From Paenalicyclobacillus macrosporangiidus (GTDB lineage Bacteria; Bacillota; Bacilli; Alicyclobacillales; Alicyclobacillaceae): a DNA stretch of 64,000 nucleotides. The position numbers were made by a program, and so were the translations under genes. Shown here one piece after another: positions 1-8,325 of this stretch (its first letter is position 1; every line of letters starts with the position of its first letter). The stretch is taken from NCBI RefSeq assembly GCF_900116805.1, contig NZ_FPBV01000011.1:56817-120816 (forward strand), in the 5' to 3' direction. The notes under the pieces were generated by a model. The model did no database searches. It was given only the letters and a program-made list of their open reading frames with translations, and was not told the DNA's origin.

Positions 1-1371
1 GCTCAACAGGTGGAGCAAGCGTTGCAGGCGGCCCAGGCCAACCGTCTGGACGAGGCCCAACGGCAGTATGACGGATTCCATCAGCGCTGGTTCCAGATTG
101 AGGATGGCGTGAAACAGGAGTCCGGCAAAGCGTACGCGGACATCGAGGGCGCCATGGGCGAGGTGGAATACGCCCTGATGCAACACGACCAGAAGGCGGC
201 CGTCACGGCGCTCCAGAAGCTCGACCAGGCGTGCGAAGCGTTTGCGGCGGGCCGGTATGGCGCGGATCAGACCGTGATTCCGAAGGACGTCACGCTCGAC
301 CAGTTCATCGTCCTGCTGCAGCAGACCAAGGCGGCAGCGGCCGGCGGGAACGTGTCTCAGGCCTTGACGGACATCGCGCAGGTCCGCCAGGTGTGGCTCA
401 GCGTCGAAGGGCAGGTCGTCGCCAAGTCCAGCACGGTCTACAACAACGCGGAGCGCGACATGGTGACGGTCAACGCGATGCTGGCCGCCACACCGCCTGA
501 CACGCACGGTGCGATCACGCTGTTGGACACCATGATTGGCTATCTGTCACCTCTGGCCGCACAGGCAGGGTACACGGTGTGGGATGCGGCGATGATCCCG
601 ATCCGCGAAGGTCTCGAAGCCCTCCTCGTGGTGGCCGCACTGCTCGCGTTCGTGAAGAAGTCGGGTTCGCGCCGCGGCCGGGCGTGGGTCTGGGCCGGTG
701 TCGGGACCGGGCTCGGCGTCAGCGTGGTGTTGGCGATTCTCGTCAAGTTCGTCTTTTCTTCCGGCGCGTTCGGGCAGAACAACTTTCTCATCGCCGGGTG
801 GACAGGGGTCATTGCGGCGGCGATGCTGCTGTACATGAGCTATTGGCTGCACGGGAAGTCCCAGATTGCCGACTGGAACCAGTACATCCGGACGCAGACC
901 GCACAGGCCCTCGGAACGGGACGCATGTTGTCGCTGGCTTTCTTGTCGTTCTTGGCGGTGTTCCGCGAGGGCACCGAGACGGTACTGTTCATCATCGGAA
1001 TGGTGAATCAGATCAGCCTGCACCAGCTGATTCTCGGGTTGGCCATCGGACTCGCCGTGCTGGCGGTGATCGCCGTCCTCATGCTGGGGCTCGGCATGAA
1101 ACTCCCGCTGCGGCCGTTCTTCCTGGTGTCGAGCTTGATAGTCTTCTACCTGTGCGTGAAGTTCACCGGCATGGGCATCCACAGTCTGCAACTCGCCGGC
1201 GTCCTGCCCTCCACGGTGACGCCGTGGCTGCCCAGCGTGGACGTGTTGGCGCTGTATCCGTCTTGGCAGAGCGCGTTGCCCCAGGCGCTGCTGATTGTCG
1301 CCGCCCTGTCGGTCCTGTTGTGGCGGCAATGGCGTGGCCGGCGGATGGTGCAGGCAGAACACCGCGCTTGA
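1..1371 (+). CDS. FTR1-family iron permease, 5' end cut by window edge
   Basis: The frame is open to base 1, so the true start lies outside; the first in-window start would be GTG at 10. Counted from that GTG, residues 1-190 are soluble and helix-rich, and the rest is a multi-span membrane domain. Two copies of the family signature R-E-G-x-E are visible, REGLE at residues 199-203 and REGTE at 319-323, each at the start of a hydrophobic helix. In FTR1/EfeU proteins these glutamates move iron across the cytoplasmic membrane. The N-terminal domain resembles the extra extracellular domain found in many bacterial FTR1 proteins. Upstream partners (EfeO, EfeB) cannot be seen. Family assignment is secure; substrate (ferrous or ferric iron) is inferred from the family. 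Confidence 0.9.
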   Translation, partial: AQQVEQALQAAQANRLDEAQRQYDGFHQRWFQIEDGVKQESGKAYADIEGAMGEVEYALMQHDQKAAVTALQKLDQACEAFAAGRYGADQTVIPKDVTLDQFIVLLQQTKAAAAGGNVSQALTDIAQVRQVWLSVEGQVVAKSSTVYNNAERDMVTVNAMLAATPPDTHGAITLLDTMIGYLSPLAAQAGYTVWDAAMIPIREGLEALLVVAALLAFVKKSGSRRGRAWVWAGVGTGLGVSVVLAILVKFVFSSGAFGQNNFLIAGWTGVIAAAMLLYMSYWLHGKSQIADWNQYIRTQTAQALGTGRMLSLAFLSFLAVFREGTETVLFIIGMVNQISLHQLILGLAIGLAVLAVIAVLMLGLGMKLPLRPFFLVSSLIVFYLCVKFTGMGIHSLQLAGVLPSTVTPWLPSVDVLALYPSWQSALPQALLIVAALSVLLWRQWRGRRMVQAEHRA

Positions 1372-1434
1372 CGCCGGCGGCTCTGGCTACCCGGCCACCC
1401 GGAACATTCACAACGTGACCCGTCAGACCACGGC

Positions 1435-1462
1435 CACCCCCGGGACATGCTGCCCGGGGGTG
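1435..1462. terminator. Hairpin between convergent genes
   Basis: A perfect 10-bp stem (CACCCCCGGG at 1435-1444 against 1453-1462) with an 8-base loop sits between the convergent FTR1 and dehydrogenase genes. No T-run follows on either strand, so it may act only as a weak bidirectional terminator or an RNA 3'-end stabiliser. A second, imperfect GC-rich stem lies at about 1504-1536. Confidence 0.5.
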
Positions 1463-1541
1463 GGTGCAACTGCCGCATGGGCACAACGGGTGCAAGCAGG
1501 GCGGGGGACGTCCGGCTTGTGCGGCCGCCCGTCCCCGCTGG

Positions 1542-2504
1542 TCACCTCGCGCTGTTCCCCGCCGGGGGCAGGGCGTTTCCGCGCTTGATGCCCAACAACT
1601 GCAGGAACGCCGCGTCGCGCGCACGGAGGCGTTCCTCCAATTCCCCTGGTGCGTATGAGAAAATGCCCGATCCGGTTTTGGCGCCGAGCATCCCGTCCAC
1701 CACCTTCTCGGCCAACCAAGCCGGCGGTTCCACGGCGTTCGACAGCACCGGGAACAGGTTGGCGCACACCCGTTGCCAGGTGTCGAGGCCTCCAAAATCC
1801 GGGGTGGCCAGGGCGCCGATGAACGCCCAACGGAACCCCGGTCCTTCGCTCAGGGCCCGGTCAATGTCTTCCGCATCCGCCACGCCCTCGGCCAAGAGGT
1901 GGAATGCCTCCCGGACCAGGGCTGCCTGCAGCCGGTTCGCGATGAATCCGGGGACGTCCTTCTTCAGGACCACGGGCGCCTTGCCCAGGCGACGGAGCAT
2001 CGCGACGGCTTCTTGCACCACGTCCTCCCGCGTCTGTGGGCCGCGGACAATCTCCACCAACGGGACAAGCTGCGCAGGGTTGAAGAAGTGGGTGATCACG
2101 AACCGCTCTGGATGCTTGGCGCGGGCCGTGAGCTCGGCCAGCGGCAGCGTGGACGTATTGGACGCGATCACGCACGACTTCGCCACCTTTTCCTCCAATT
2201 GGGCGTACAGGTCGTGCTTGAGCGGGAGCACTTCCGGGATGGCTTCCGTCACCCAGCAGCTCCCTGCCACGGCTTCCCGCAGGTCGGTGGTCGTCTCCAC
2301 CCGCGCCAACGCCGCGGTGGCGTCCTCTGCCGTCAACCCACCGACGTCCGCCATGTCGCGCAAACTCGCTTCCATTCGTTGGACGGCATTCGCCAGCACA
2401 GATGCATCCACGTCGTACAGTCCGACGCGAAAACCGGCCATGGCGTACAATTGGGCAATCCCGTGCCCCATGACGCCGGCCCCGATGACGCTCACCCGGT
2501 CCAT
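1542..2504 (-). CDS. 3-hydroxyacyl-CoA dehydrogenase family protein
   Basis: 320 residues. The N-terminus carries the NAD-binding glycine motif GAGVMG at residues 8-13, and a later H-F-F-N-P segment matches the catalytic histidine region of the family. The ATG at 2504 follows AAAGGGG at good spacing. The family oxidises L-3-hydroxyacyl-CoA to 3-ketoacyl-CoA with NAD in fatty-acid or hydroxybutyrate metabolism. The protein is about 35 residues longer than typical 3-hydroxybutyryl-CoA dehydrogenases; this length and the F-I-G-x-L stretch also recall lambda-crystallin-type (L-gulonate) dehydrogenases, so the substrate is uncertain. It stands alone: the next gene upstream on this strand is a glycosyltransferase 111 bp away. 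Confidence 0.85.
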   Translation of the reverse strand: MDRVSVIGAGVMGHGIAQLYAMAGFRVGLYDVDASVLANAVQRMEASLRDMADVGGLTAEDATAALARVETTTDLREAVAGSCWVTEAIPEVLPLKHDLYAQLEEKVAKSCVIASNTSTLPLAELTARAKHPERFVITHFFNPAQLVPLVEIVRGPQTREDVVQEAVAMLRRLGKAPVVLKKDVPGFIANRLQAALVREAFHLLAEGVADAEDIDRALSEGPGFRWAFIGALATPDFGGLDTWQRVCANLFPVLSNAVEPPAWLAEKVVDGMLGAKTGSGIFSYAPGELEERLRARDAAFLQLLGIKRGNALPPAGNSAR

Positions 2505-2615
2505 CGGTCCCTTGCCCCTTTCGAATTGGCTACCCTGGAAATGCCAGAGATCGCTGAAACCTCACATTCTATTCTGACATTCCAAGAGGAAAGGGGCAAA
2601 CGGCACCCGCAGGAC

Positions 2616-3770
2616 CTATCCCAAATTCGTCCGCGGACAGAATTTGGCGAACAGAGCCGCATACCGCTTCGCCACACGGTGCCAAGTGTAGTCCTCCGCG
2701 CGACGACGCGCTTCCTCCACGTAGGACAGGGCCGCCCCAGGTTGACGGACAATCCGTTGGACGGCATTCGCCACCGCCAATCCGGTGGTGCGCGGGATCA
2801 CCTCCGCCACCTGGGGGTCGACAAAGTCCGCCAATCCTCCGGAACGCGTCGAGACCAGCGGCACACCCCAAGCCATCGCTTCCAGCGCCACCAATCCGAA
2901 GGATTCCTGCCGGCTCGGCACCACGACCACATCGTGGGCCAGGTACACTTGCGGCATGGCGGACGGTTCCCGGAACCCGAGCCAGCGTACCCGTTTCGCC
3001 ACGCCCAGCCGCCGTGCCGTTTCCCGCAGGTGTTTCGTGTAGGCCTGCGATCCCCGGCCCACGACATCCAGTTGCACGGGCAAACCGCGCCGCCGGAGGA
3101 TGGCCACCGCCTTCAGCAGACTCTGGACACCTTTTCCTGCCACCAACCGGCCCACAAACAACAATCGCAGTCTGTCTCGCCGCGCCCGCTCGGCGTCCAT
3201 GGCGGCCGTGGCCAGCCGGATCCCTTCCGGGAGGTCGACGCCGTTGGCAATCACCCGCACCCGGCCGGCGCAGGCGGGATACGCGCTTTCCAGTGTGCGC
3301 CACTGCCACCCACTCGGTACGATCACGCAATCGCACTCCGTCAACAGCCGCTCCTGTTGGCGCATGACCAAGTTGCGCAGGGGGCTTTTCGGTTCTTCCC
3401 GGACGAGCGAGTGGCAGGTGTAGAAGACCGGTGCGCCGTGCACACGGCCCAGGTGCAGAGCGACGTTGGTAAACGGGACGCTGTGCACGTGGATCACATC
3501 CGGGCGGCTGAGACCGAGCTCGGCGGCGAGGTCTGCGACCGGATGGATCTTGTAACGGCGGCGCCGCCGAAGGTAAAACGGCGCCCGCGCGGGCAGGCGG
3601 ATGACTGTCAAGCCCGCGTCGTGGGTGATCCCGGGCTGGCCCCCGGCGCGCGCGAAGACGGTGACTTCATGTCCGAGATCGGCCAACGCCTGGGACAAAC
3701 GCGTTGCCACCACACCCAGCCCGCCGATGATGGACGGTCCGTACTCAAACGTAAAGACCCACACGCGCAT
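2616..3770 (-). CDS. Glycosyltransferase family 4 (group 1)
   Basis: 384 residues from the ATG at 3770, chosen because GGGAG lies 6 bases upstream and the protein then begins with the usual GT4 start (MRVWVF, followed by the donor-site loop GGLGVVA). The frame stays open further upstream but that part looks non-coding. The C-terminal half has the GT4 nucleotide-sugar motif E-S-F-G-L-V-A-L-E-A with both conserved glutamates. No membrane segment is seen, so it is cytoplasmic and transfers a sugar from a nucleotide donor to an unknown acceptor. Similar enzymes make glycolipids, polysaccharide or mycothiol-type thiols. No neighbouring sugar genes pin down the acceptor. Confidence 0.85.
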   Translation of the reverse strand: MRVWVFTFEYGPSIIGGLGVVATRLSQALADLGHEVTVFARAGGQPGITHDAGLTVIRLPARAPFYLRRRRRYKIHPVADLAAELGLSRPDVIHVHSVPFTNVALHLGRVHGAPVFYTCHSLVREEPKSPLRNLVMRQQERLLTECDCVIVPSGWQWRTLESAYPACAGRVRVIANGVDLPEGIRLATAAMDAERARRDRLRLLFVGRLVAGKGVQSLLKAVAILRRRGLPVQLDVVGRGSQAYTKHLRETARRLGVAKRVRWLGFREPSAMPQVYLAHDVVVVPSRQESFGLVALEAMAWGVPLVSTRSGGLADFVDPQVAEVIPRTTGLAVANAVQRIVRQPGAALSYVEEARRRAEDYTWHRVAKRYAALFAKFCPRTNLG

Positions 3771-3910
3771 CGAGCACTCCCTGCTTCCATCGCGGATGAT
3801 GTGGCCACAGGGTATTCTCCGATGGGACGAGGCGGCACGGATGGCGGCGGAAGTCAAGTGAAAAATGGGTGTCGGCACAGCCATGCGGCCGCGCGGTCCG
3901 GGAATGACGG

Positions 3911-3916
3911 TATAAT
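3911..3916 (+). promoter_or_regulatory. Candidate -10 box before the methyltransferase
   Basis: A perfect TATAAT lies 46 bases upstream of the ATG at 3962, in the short divergent gap. No convincing -35 is present at 16-18 bp, so only the -10 is claimed. No S-box or other riboswitch fits in this gap. Confidence 0.35.
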
Positions 3917-3961
3917 AGGCGTTGAGGTAAGGAGCGAGATGAGTTCAGAGGAGGACAGCAC

Positions 3962-5068
3962 ATGGGACAGTTTGGGGACAGACCCCCGTTCCGGGCCGAC
4001 CACGTGGGCAGTCTGTTGCGCCCCGCCCGCCTGAAGGAGGCTCGCCGGGCACGGGAGGCCGGGCGCCTTCCGGCGGAGGAGTTGGCCCGCGTTGAAGACG
4101 AGGAGATCCGGCGCGTCGTGCGCCAGCAGCGGGACATCGGTCTGCGGGCGGTGACGGACGGAGAGTTTCGGCGTGCCTGGTGGCATTTCGACTTTCTCGA
4201 ACACCTCGACGGCGTCGAGGCGTATGAGGCGGATCACGGAATCCAATTTCAGCAGGTGCAGACGAAGGCGCGCGGCATCCGCGTCACTGGCAAGCTCGGC
4301 TTCACCGGTCACCCGATGCTGGCACACTTTCGCTATCTCCAGTCGGTGGCCGGCGACAACACGGCGAAGATGACCATTCCGAGCCCGAGCATGCTCCATT
4401 TTCGGGGTCAAATCGATCCGGCGGTGTATCCGGACCCGGACGAGTTCTTCGCCGATCTCGCGGCCGCCTATCGACAGGCCATCCGGGGGTTCTACGAGGC
4501 CGGCTGCCGGTATCTGCAGCTGGATGACACAGCGTGGGCGTACCTGTGCTCGGAGGAACAGCGTGCCGAGATCCGGGCCAAGGGCTGGGAACCGGACGTG
4601 TTGGCCCAGCGTTACGCCCGCACCATCCAGGAAGCGGTGGCCGGGCGGCCGGAGGACCTCACCATCACGATGCACATCTGCCGGGGCAACTTCCGCTCGA
4701 CCTGGATCGCATCCGGCGGGTACGAGCCGGTGGCGGAGGTGCTGTTCACCCAACTGCCCATCGACGGGTTCTTCCTCGAGTACGACACTGACCGGGCGGG
4801 AGGATTCGAGCCGCTGCGGTTTGTGGAGCGGACGGACCTCAAGATTGTCCTCGGCCTGGTGACCTCGAAGTTCGGGGAGCTGGAGAAGCCGGACGACCTC
4901 AAACGCCGCATCGACGAGGCGACCCGTTTCGTGCCGCTCGAGCAACTGTGCCTCAGCCCACAGTGCGGCTTCGCCTCGACGGAAGAAGGGAACCTGCTCA
5001 GCGAGGATGAGCAGTGGCGCAAGCTGGAGCTGGTGGTCAACGTGGCCGGCAGCGTGTGGGGTTGGTGA
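3962..5068 (+). CDS. MetE C-domain-like cobalamin-independent methyltransferase
   Basis: 368 residues, the size of the single-domain YxjG/YxjH-type proteins related to the C-terminal half of MetE. ATG at 3962 follows GAGGAGG. The N-terminus R-A-D-H-V-G-S-L-L-R-P is the family hallmark. Zinc-site residues are visible: H238 and C240 in MHICRGN, and C335 in QCGFAS. These proteins move a methyl group to homocysteine or a related thiol without cobalamin; the donor is unclear because the folate-binding N-terminal half of full MetE is absent. The next gene, an amino-acid permease, overlaps or touches this stop, so the two are probably co-transcribed and may share an amino-acid substrate pathway. Confidence 0.85.
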   Translation: MGQFGDRPPFRADHVGSLLRPARLKEARRAREAGRLPAEELARVEDEEIRRVVRQQRDIGLRAVTDGEFRRAWWHFDFLEHLDGVEAYEADHGIQFQQVQTKARGIRVTGKLGFTGHPMLAHFRYLQSVAGDNTAKMTIPSPSMLHFRGQIDPAVYPDPDEFFADLAAAYRQAIRGFYEAGCRYLQLDDTAWAYLCSEEQRAEIRAKGWEPDVLAQRYARTIQEAVAGRPEDLTITMHICRGNFRSTWIASGGYEPVAEVLFTQLPIDGFFLEYDTDRAGGFEPLRFVERTDLKIVLGLVTSKFGELEKPDDLKRRIDEATRFVPLEQLCLSPQCGFASTEEGNLLSEDEQWRKLELVVNVAGSVWGW

Positions 5069-5070
5069 CG

Positions 5071-6423
5071 ATGGAGGACGCACGGAAGCATCCCCCGGCC
5101 CGACCGGGGCAGGAGTTGGAGCGGCAGTTGAAACCCCGCCACGTCATCATGATGGCCCTCGGCGGGGCCATCGGGGCGGGGCTGTTCCGGGGATCGGACA
5201 CCTCCATCAGCCAGACCGGGCCGGGAGCGGTCTTCGCCTATCTCCTCGGCGGGGTCATCCTGCTGATGGTGATGCAGGGCCTCGGCGAGATGGCGGCGCG
5301 CCGGCGCGACGCGCGGACGTTTCGCGACCTGGTGTCGCCGGTGCTCGGGCCGTTCATGGGGCACTTTGTCGGCTGGATGTATTGGCTCGACTGGGTGTTG
5401 GTGATGGCTGCCGAGACCGCCGCGGCGGCCGGGTTCTTGTCGTACTGGTTCAGCAGCGTGCCCATCTGGCTGCTCGCTCTCATCGTCTCGGTGGCGATGA
5501 CCGTCATCAACCTGTTTCAGGTGCGCGTGTACGGGGAGACGGAGTATTGGCTGGCGTTCATCAAGATCGCGGTGCTGGCCCTGTTCGTCATCTTCGGCCT
5601 CATCCTCTTGTTCACCGGTTTCGGCGGCCATCCGGGGCCCGGTTTTCATCACCTGACCGACCAGGGCGGGTGGTTCCCGCACGGCTGGCACGGTTTTCTG
5701 GCGTCTCTCCTGGTGGTGATGTTCTCGTTCGGCGGGACGGAGATGATTGGCATGACGCTCGGCGAGACGGAAGACCCCGAGCGGACCATCCCGCGCGCGG
5801 CGCGCGGTGTCATCGTCCGAATCCTCCTGTTCTACGTCCTGCCCATCCTCGTCATCGTGAGCCTGGTGCCGTGGAACCAGTTGGGCAAGGGGGACAGCCC
5901 GTTCGTCGCGGTGTTCCAGTCGGTCGGCGTCCCGTACGTGCCGGATCTCATGAACTTCGTCATGCTGACGGCCGTCCTGTCGGCGACCAACAGCGGCATG
6001 TATGCCGCCTCGCGGATGCTGTACAACCAGGCCCTGCGCGGGCAGGCGCCGCGGTGGTTCGCACACCTGTCGTCCCGCAACGTGCCGGTGCGGGCCTTGC
6101 TCACGAGCACCGTGTTCCTGTACGTCGGCGTGATTGTCGCGTTTTTCGCCAAGGGGCACACGTTCGACTACTTGATGACCATCCCGGGATATTCCGTGAT
6201 CCTCGTCTGGATCACGCTCGCGTGGGCGTACCTGCGCAGTGGCCGCGCGGGCGTGCCGATCCGTCCCGGCCTGCGCTGGGGAGCGGGGCTCGCTATCCTG
6301 GCGCTGGCGCTCATCTTCATCGGCGTGATTGCCACGACGCCGGTATGGGGGACGGCGGTCGTGGCCCTGGTGGTGGTCGTGATCTGCCTCGGCTACGTGG
6401 CGGCGCACGGCGTGAACGGATGA
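5071..6423 (+). CDS. APC-superfamily amino acid permease
   Basis: 451 residues from ATG 5071; a GTG at 5065 overlapping the previous stop (GTGA) is an equally possible translationally coupled start. The protein has about 12 hydrophobic segments and the first-helix motif G-G-A-I-G-A-G-L-F of amino acid/polyamine/organocation transporters of the AroP/GabP type. It sits directly behind the MetE-like gene, which suggests a joint role in amino acid uptake and use. Substrate cannot be read from the sequence. Confidence 0.85.
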   Translation: MEDARKHPPARPGQELERQLKPRHVIMMALGGAIGAGLFRGSDTSISQTGPGAVFAYLLGGVILLMVMQGLGEMAARRRDARTFRDLVSPVLGPFMGHFVGWMYWLDWVLVMAAETAAAAGFLSYWFSSVPIWLLALIVSVAMTVINLFQVRVYGETEYWLAFIKIAVLALFVIFGLILLFTGFGGHPGPGFHHLTDQGGWFPHGWHGFLASLLVVMFSFGGTEMIGMTLGETEDPERTIPRAARGVIVRILLFYVLPILVIVSLVPWNQLGKGDSPFVAVFQSVGVPYVPDLMNFVMLTAVLSATNSGMYAASRMLYNQALRGQAPRWFAHLSSRNVPVRALLTSTVFLYVGVIVAFFAKGHTFDYLMTIPGYSVILVWITLAWAYLRSGRAGVPIRPGLRWGAGLAILALALIFIGVIATTPVWGTAVVALVVVVICLGYVAAHGVNG

Positions 6424-6499
6424 ATGCCCCGGCGGGGCTGGTTGCGCGGCCAGTTCGCATTTCCGTACACTGAGAGAGGAAGCGCGGGAGGAGGATGGG

Positions 6500-7609
6500 A
6501 TGACGAGGGTGATGTTGATGTCGGCCGGGTTCGGCGACGGCCACCGGCAGGTCGCCAATGCCCTTCGGGAGGCCTGCCTGGCTCGCGGGGCGGACGTGTA
6601 CGAGCTGGACGCGTTTCAGCAGACCAACCGGGCGCTGGCCGGCTTCAACGAGTGGATGTACCACACCATCACTCGCACCGCCCCTTGGCTGTACGGATGG
6701 AGTTACGACTGGACGCAGCATTGGGGCCCGCGGTCGCCCCTGTGGGCGGCTTTGGCCCTGTTCTCCCGCCGGGCGTACCGCAGGATGCTCGCCGAGTACC
6801 GGCCCGATGTCGTCTTGCAACTGTTTCCCGATCACGGTCCGGCCATGGTCTCCGCGGCCGCCGCGGGGCCGTGGCTCGGCGTCGTCCTGACCGATTTCAG
6901 CGTGCACGGCCACTGGTTTCACCGCGCCGCGGACGCCTATTTTGTCGCGCACGAGGCATTGGCGGAAGGCGCGTCCCGGTTCGCGGGTTCCGTCCGCGTC
7001 ATTCCGTCGGGGATCCCGGTTCGTCGCCAGTTTCAACATCCGCAGCCGCGGCCGGCGGAGGCCGGGCAGGGGCCGTACGTTCTTTTCATGACTGGCGGGC
7101 GGGGGCTGTTTCCCGATCTGTCCAGCGTCATGGACACGGTGCTGACCGCCATGCCGGACCACCGGCTGGTGGTGTTGTGCGGCCGCAACGAACGGATGCA
7201 GCGGTGGGTGGCGGCGCGCGGGGAACCCCGGGTGATGGCCGTGGGATTCATCGAGAGCGTGGCGCCGTGGCTGCAGCACGCCACGCTGGCCTTCGTGAAG
7301 GCGGGCGGCGTCACCGTCAGTGAGTGCCTGGCGAGCGGATGCCCGATGATCTTTTACAAGCCTCTGCCCGGCCAGGAGGCGGACAACGCGAAATTCCTGC
7401 AGGCGATGGGTGCCGGCCTGGCCGTGCGCAATGTCGAAGCGTTGCGGTCGGCCCTGAACCGCCCCGATTTTCCCGGTGAGGTGAGACGGATGAAAGAGCG
7501 GTGTCGGCAGTTGGCGCGCCCCGGCGCGGCCGACGCCGTGGTGGAGGCCGCGCTCGCAGGGCTGGAGCGCGTGCGGGCCGCGCGATTGCACGGAAAGGAC
7601 GTCCTCTGA
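6500..7609 (+). CDS. UgtP/MGDG-synthase-like diacylglycerol glycosyltransferase
   Basis: 369 residues; ATG 6500 follows GGAGGAGG at good spacing. The N-terminus has the MGDG-synthase motif G-F-G-D-G-H, and the C-terminal half has the GT-B nucleotide-sugar site K-A-G-G-V-T-V-S-E-C-L. Family members transfer glucose or galactose onto diacylglycerol at the inner face of the membrane, making glycolipids and lipoteichoic-acid anchors. The stop overlaps the start of the next gene (ATGA), a membrane protein of the DedA/TVP38 type, which supports a shared membrane-lipid role. Confidence 0.85.
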   Translation: MTRVMLMSAGFGDGHRQVANALREACLARGADVYELDAFQQTNRALAGFNEWMYHTITRTAPWLYGWSYDWTQHWGPRSPLWAALALFSRRAYRRMLAEYRPDVVLQLFPDHGPAMVSAAAAGPWLGVVLTDFSVHGHWFHRAADAYFVAHEALAEGASRFAGSVRVIPSGIPVRRQFQHPQPRPAEAGQGPYVLFMTGGRGLFPDLSSVMDTVLTAMPDHRLVVLCGRNERMQRWVAARGEPRVMAVGFIESVAPWLQHATLAFVKAGGVTVSECLASGCPMIFYKPLPGQEADNAKFLQAMGAGLAVRNVEALRSALNRPDFPGEVRRMKERCRQLARPGAADAVVEAALAGLERVRAARLHGKDVL

Positions 7610-8268
7610 TGCTCGAAGGCAGCCGCTTCAAACCAACTTCGTGGACTTTCATCCTGTTCGCCGTCTCGGTCATCGGGGTCGGGGTGTACCTGTACCTCGA
7701 CCGGCACGACGCCCTTTCGGACACCATCCGGTCCTGGGGCGCCATCGGCATCGTACTGAGCATCCTCTTCATGGCGTTGGTCAGCATCACGCCGATGCCC
7801 TCCGACGCCCTGTTGGTGCTGTACATGAAGATGTACGGCGCGTGGTGGGGCGTCCTGTACGGCTGGGCGGGCGCGGTGCTCAGTTCGTTCGTGGTGTACG
7901 CCCTGGCGAGAAACCTCGGCAAACCGCTGTTTCAGTCGCTCATCACGCCGGCCCGGTTCGAGCAGGTGGACGCCTGGATCCGGCGCCACGGCGTATGGGG
8001 CCTGTTGTTCGCGCGCCTGCTGCCCATCCCCGGGTTCGTCGTCAGCTACATCGTCGGGACCATGCCCTCCGTCCGGTTATGGCCGTTCGTGTGGACGGCA
8101 GCGGTGTCCATCCTGCCCTACTTCATCGGTGCGGCGCTCATCTTCCTCGGGGTACTCGAGGGGTTCGTGTGGTGGGTGTTGATCGGCGTGATCGGCGTGG
8201 GCGTGTTTTGGGGCTTCGGGTATTGGTTGCGGCGGCGCGGCAACCGCGAGCAGGCGCGGGGGAATTGA
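7609..8268 (+). CDS. DedA/TVP38/TMEM64-family membrane protein (VTT domain)
   Basis: 219 residues starting at the ATG that overlaps the upstream stop. Five to six hydrophobic spans are visible, with the family core F-A-R-L-L-P-I-P-G-F followed by a glycine in the next helix. VTT proteins are lipid scramblases or flippases; bacterial DedA members are tied to undecaprenyl-phosphate or phospholipid recycling. Pairing with a glycolipid synthase fits that role. Exact lipid substrate unknown. Confidence 0.85.
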   Translation: MLEGSRFKPTSWTFILFAVSVIGVGVYLYLDRHDALSDTIRSWGAIGIVLSILFMALVSITPMPSDALLVLYMKMYGAWWGVLYGWAGAVLSSFVVYALARNLGKPLFQSLITPARFEQVDAWIRRHGVWGLLFARLLPIPGFVVSYIVGTMPSVRLWPFVWTAAVSILPYFIGAALIFLGVLEGFVWWVLIGVIGVGVFWGFGYWLRRRGNREQARGN

Positions 8269-8280
8269 TGCGGGGCCGCG

Positions 8281-8317
8281 GGGCGGCGGAGGGTCCGTTG
8301 TGCCCTGCCCGCCGCCC
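8281..8317. terminator. Hairpin between convergent genes
   Basis: GGGCGGCG (8281-8288) pairs with 8310-8317, with an inner AGGG/CCCT stem. It lies between the DedA-family gene and the oppositely oriented multicopper oxidase. There is no T-run, so a weak bidirectional terminator is the best call. Confidence 0.45.
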
Positions 8318-8325
8318 GGCTTCGG

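Noticed and set aside
3885..3961. S-box or other riboswitch before the MetE-like gene
   Set aside because: The gap is only 191 bases to the divergent start and 46 bases from the -10 to the ATG. No terminator or conserved S-box stems are seen.
1773..4034. Open frame of 753 codons on the plus strand
   Set aside because: It is antisense to the dehydrogenase and the GT4 glycosyltransferase, and its translation has no domain features.
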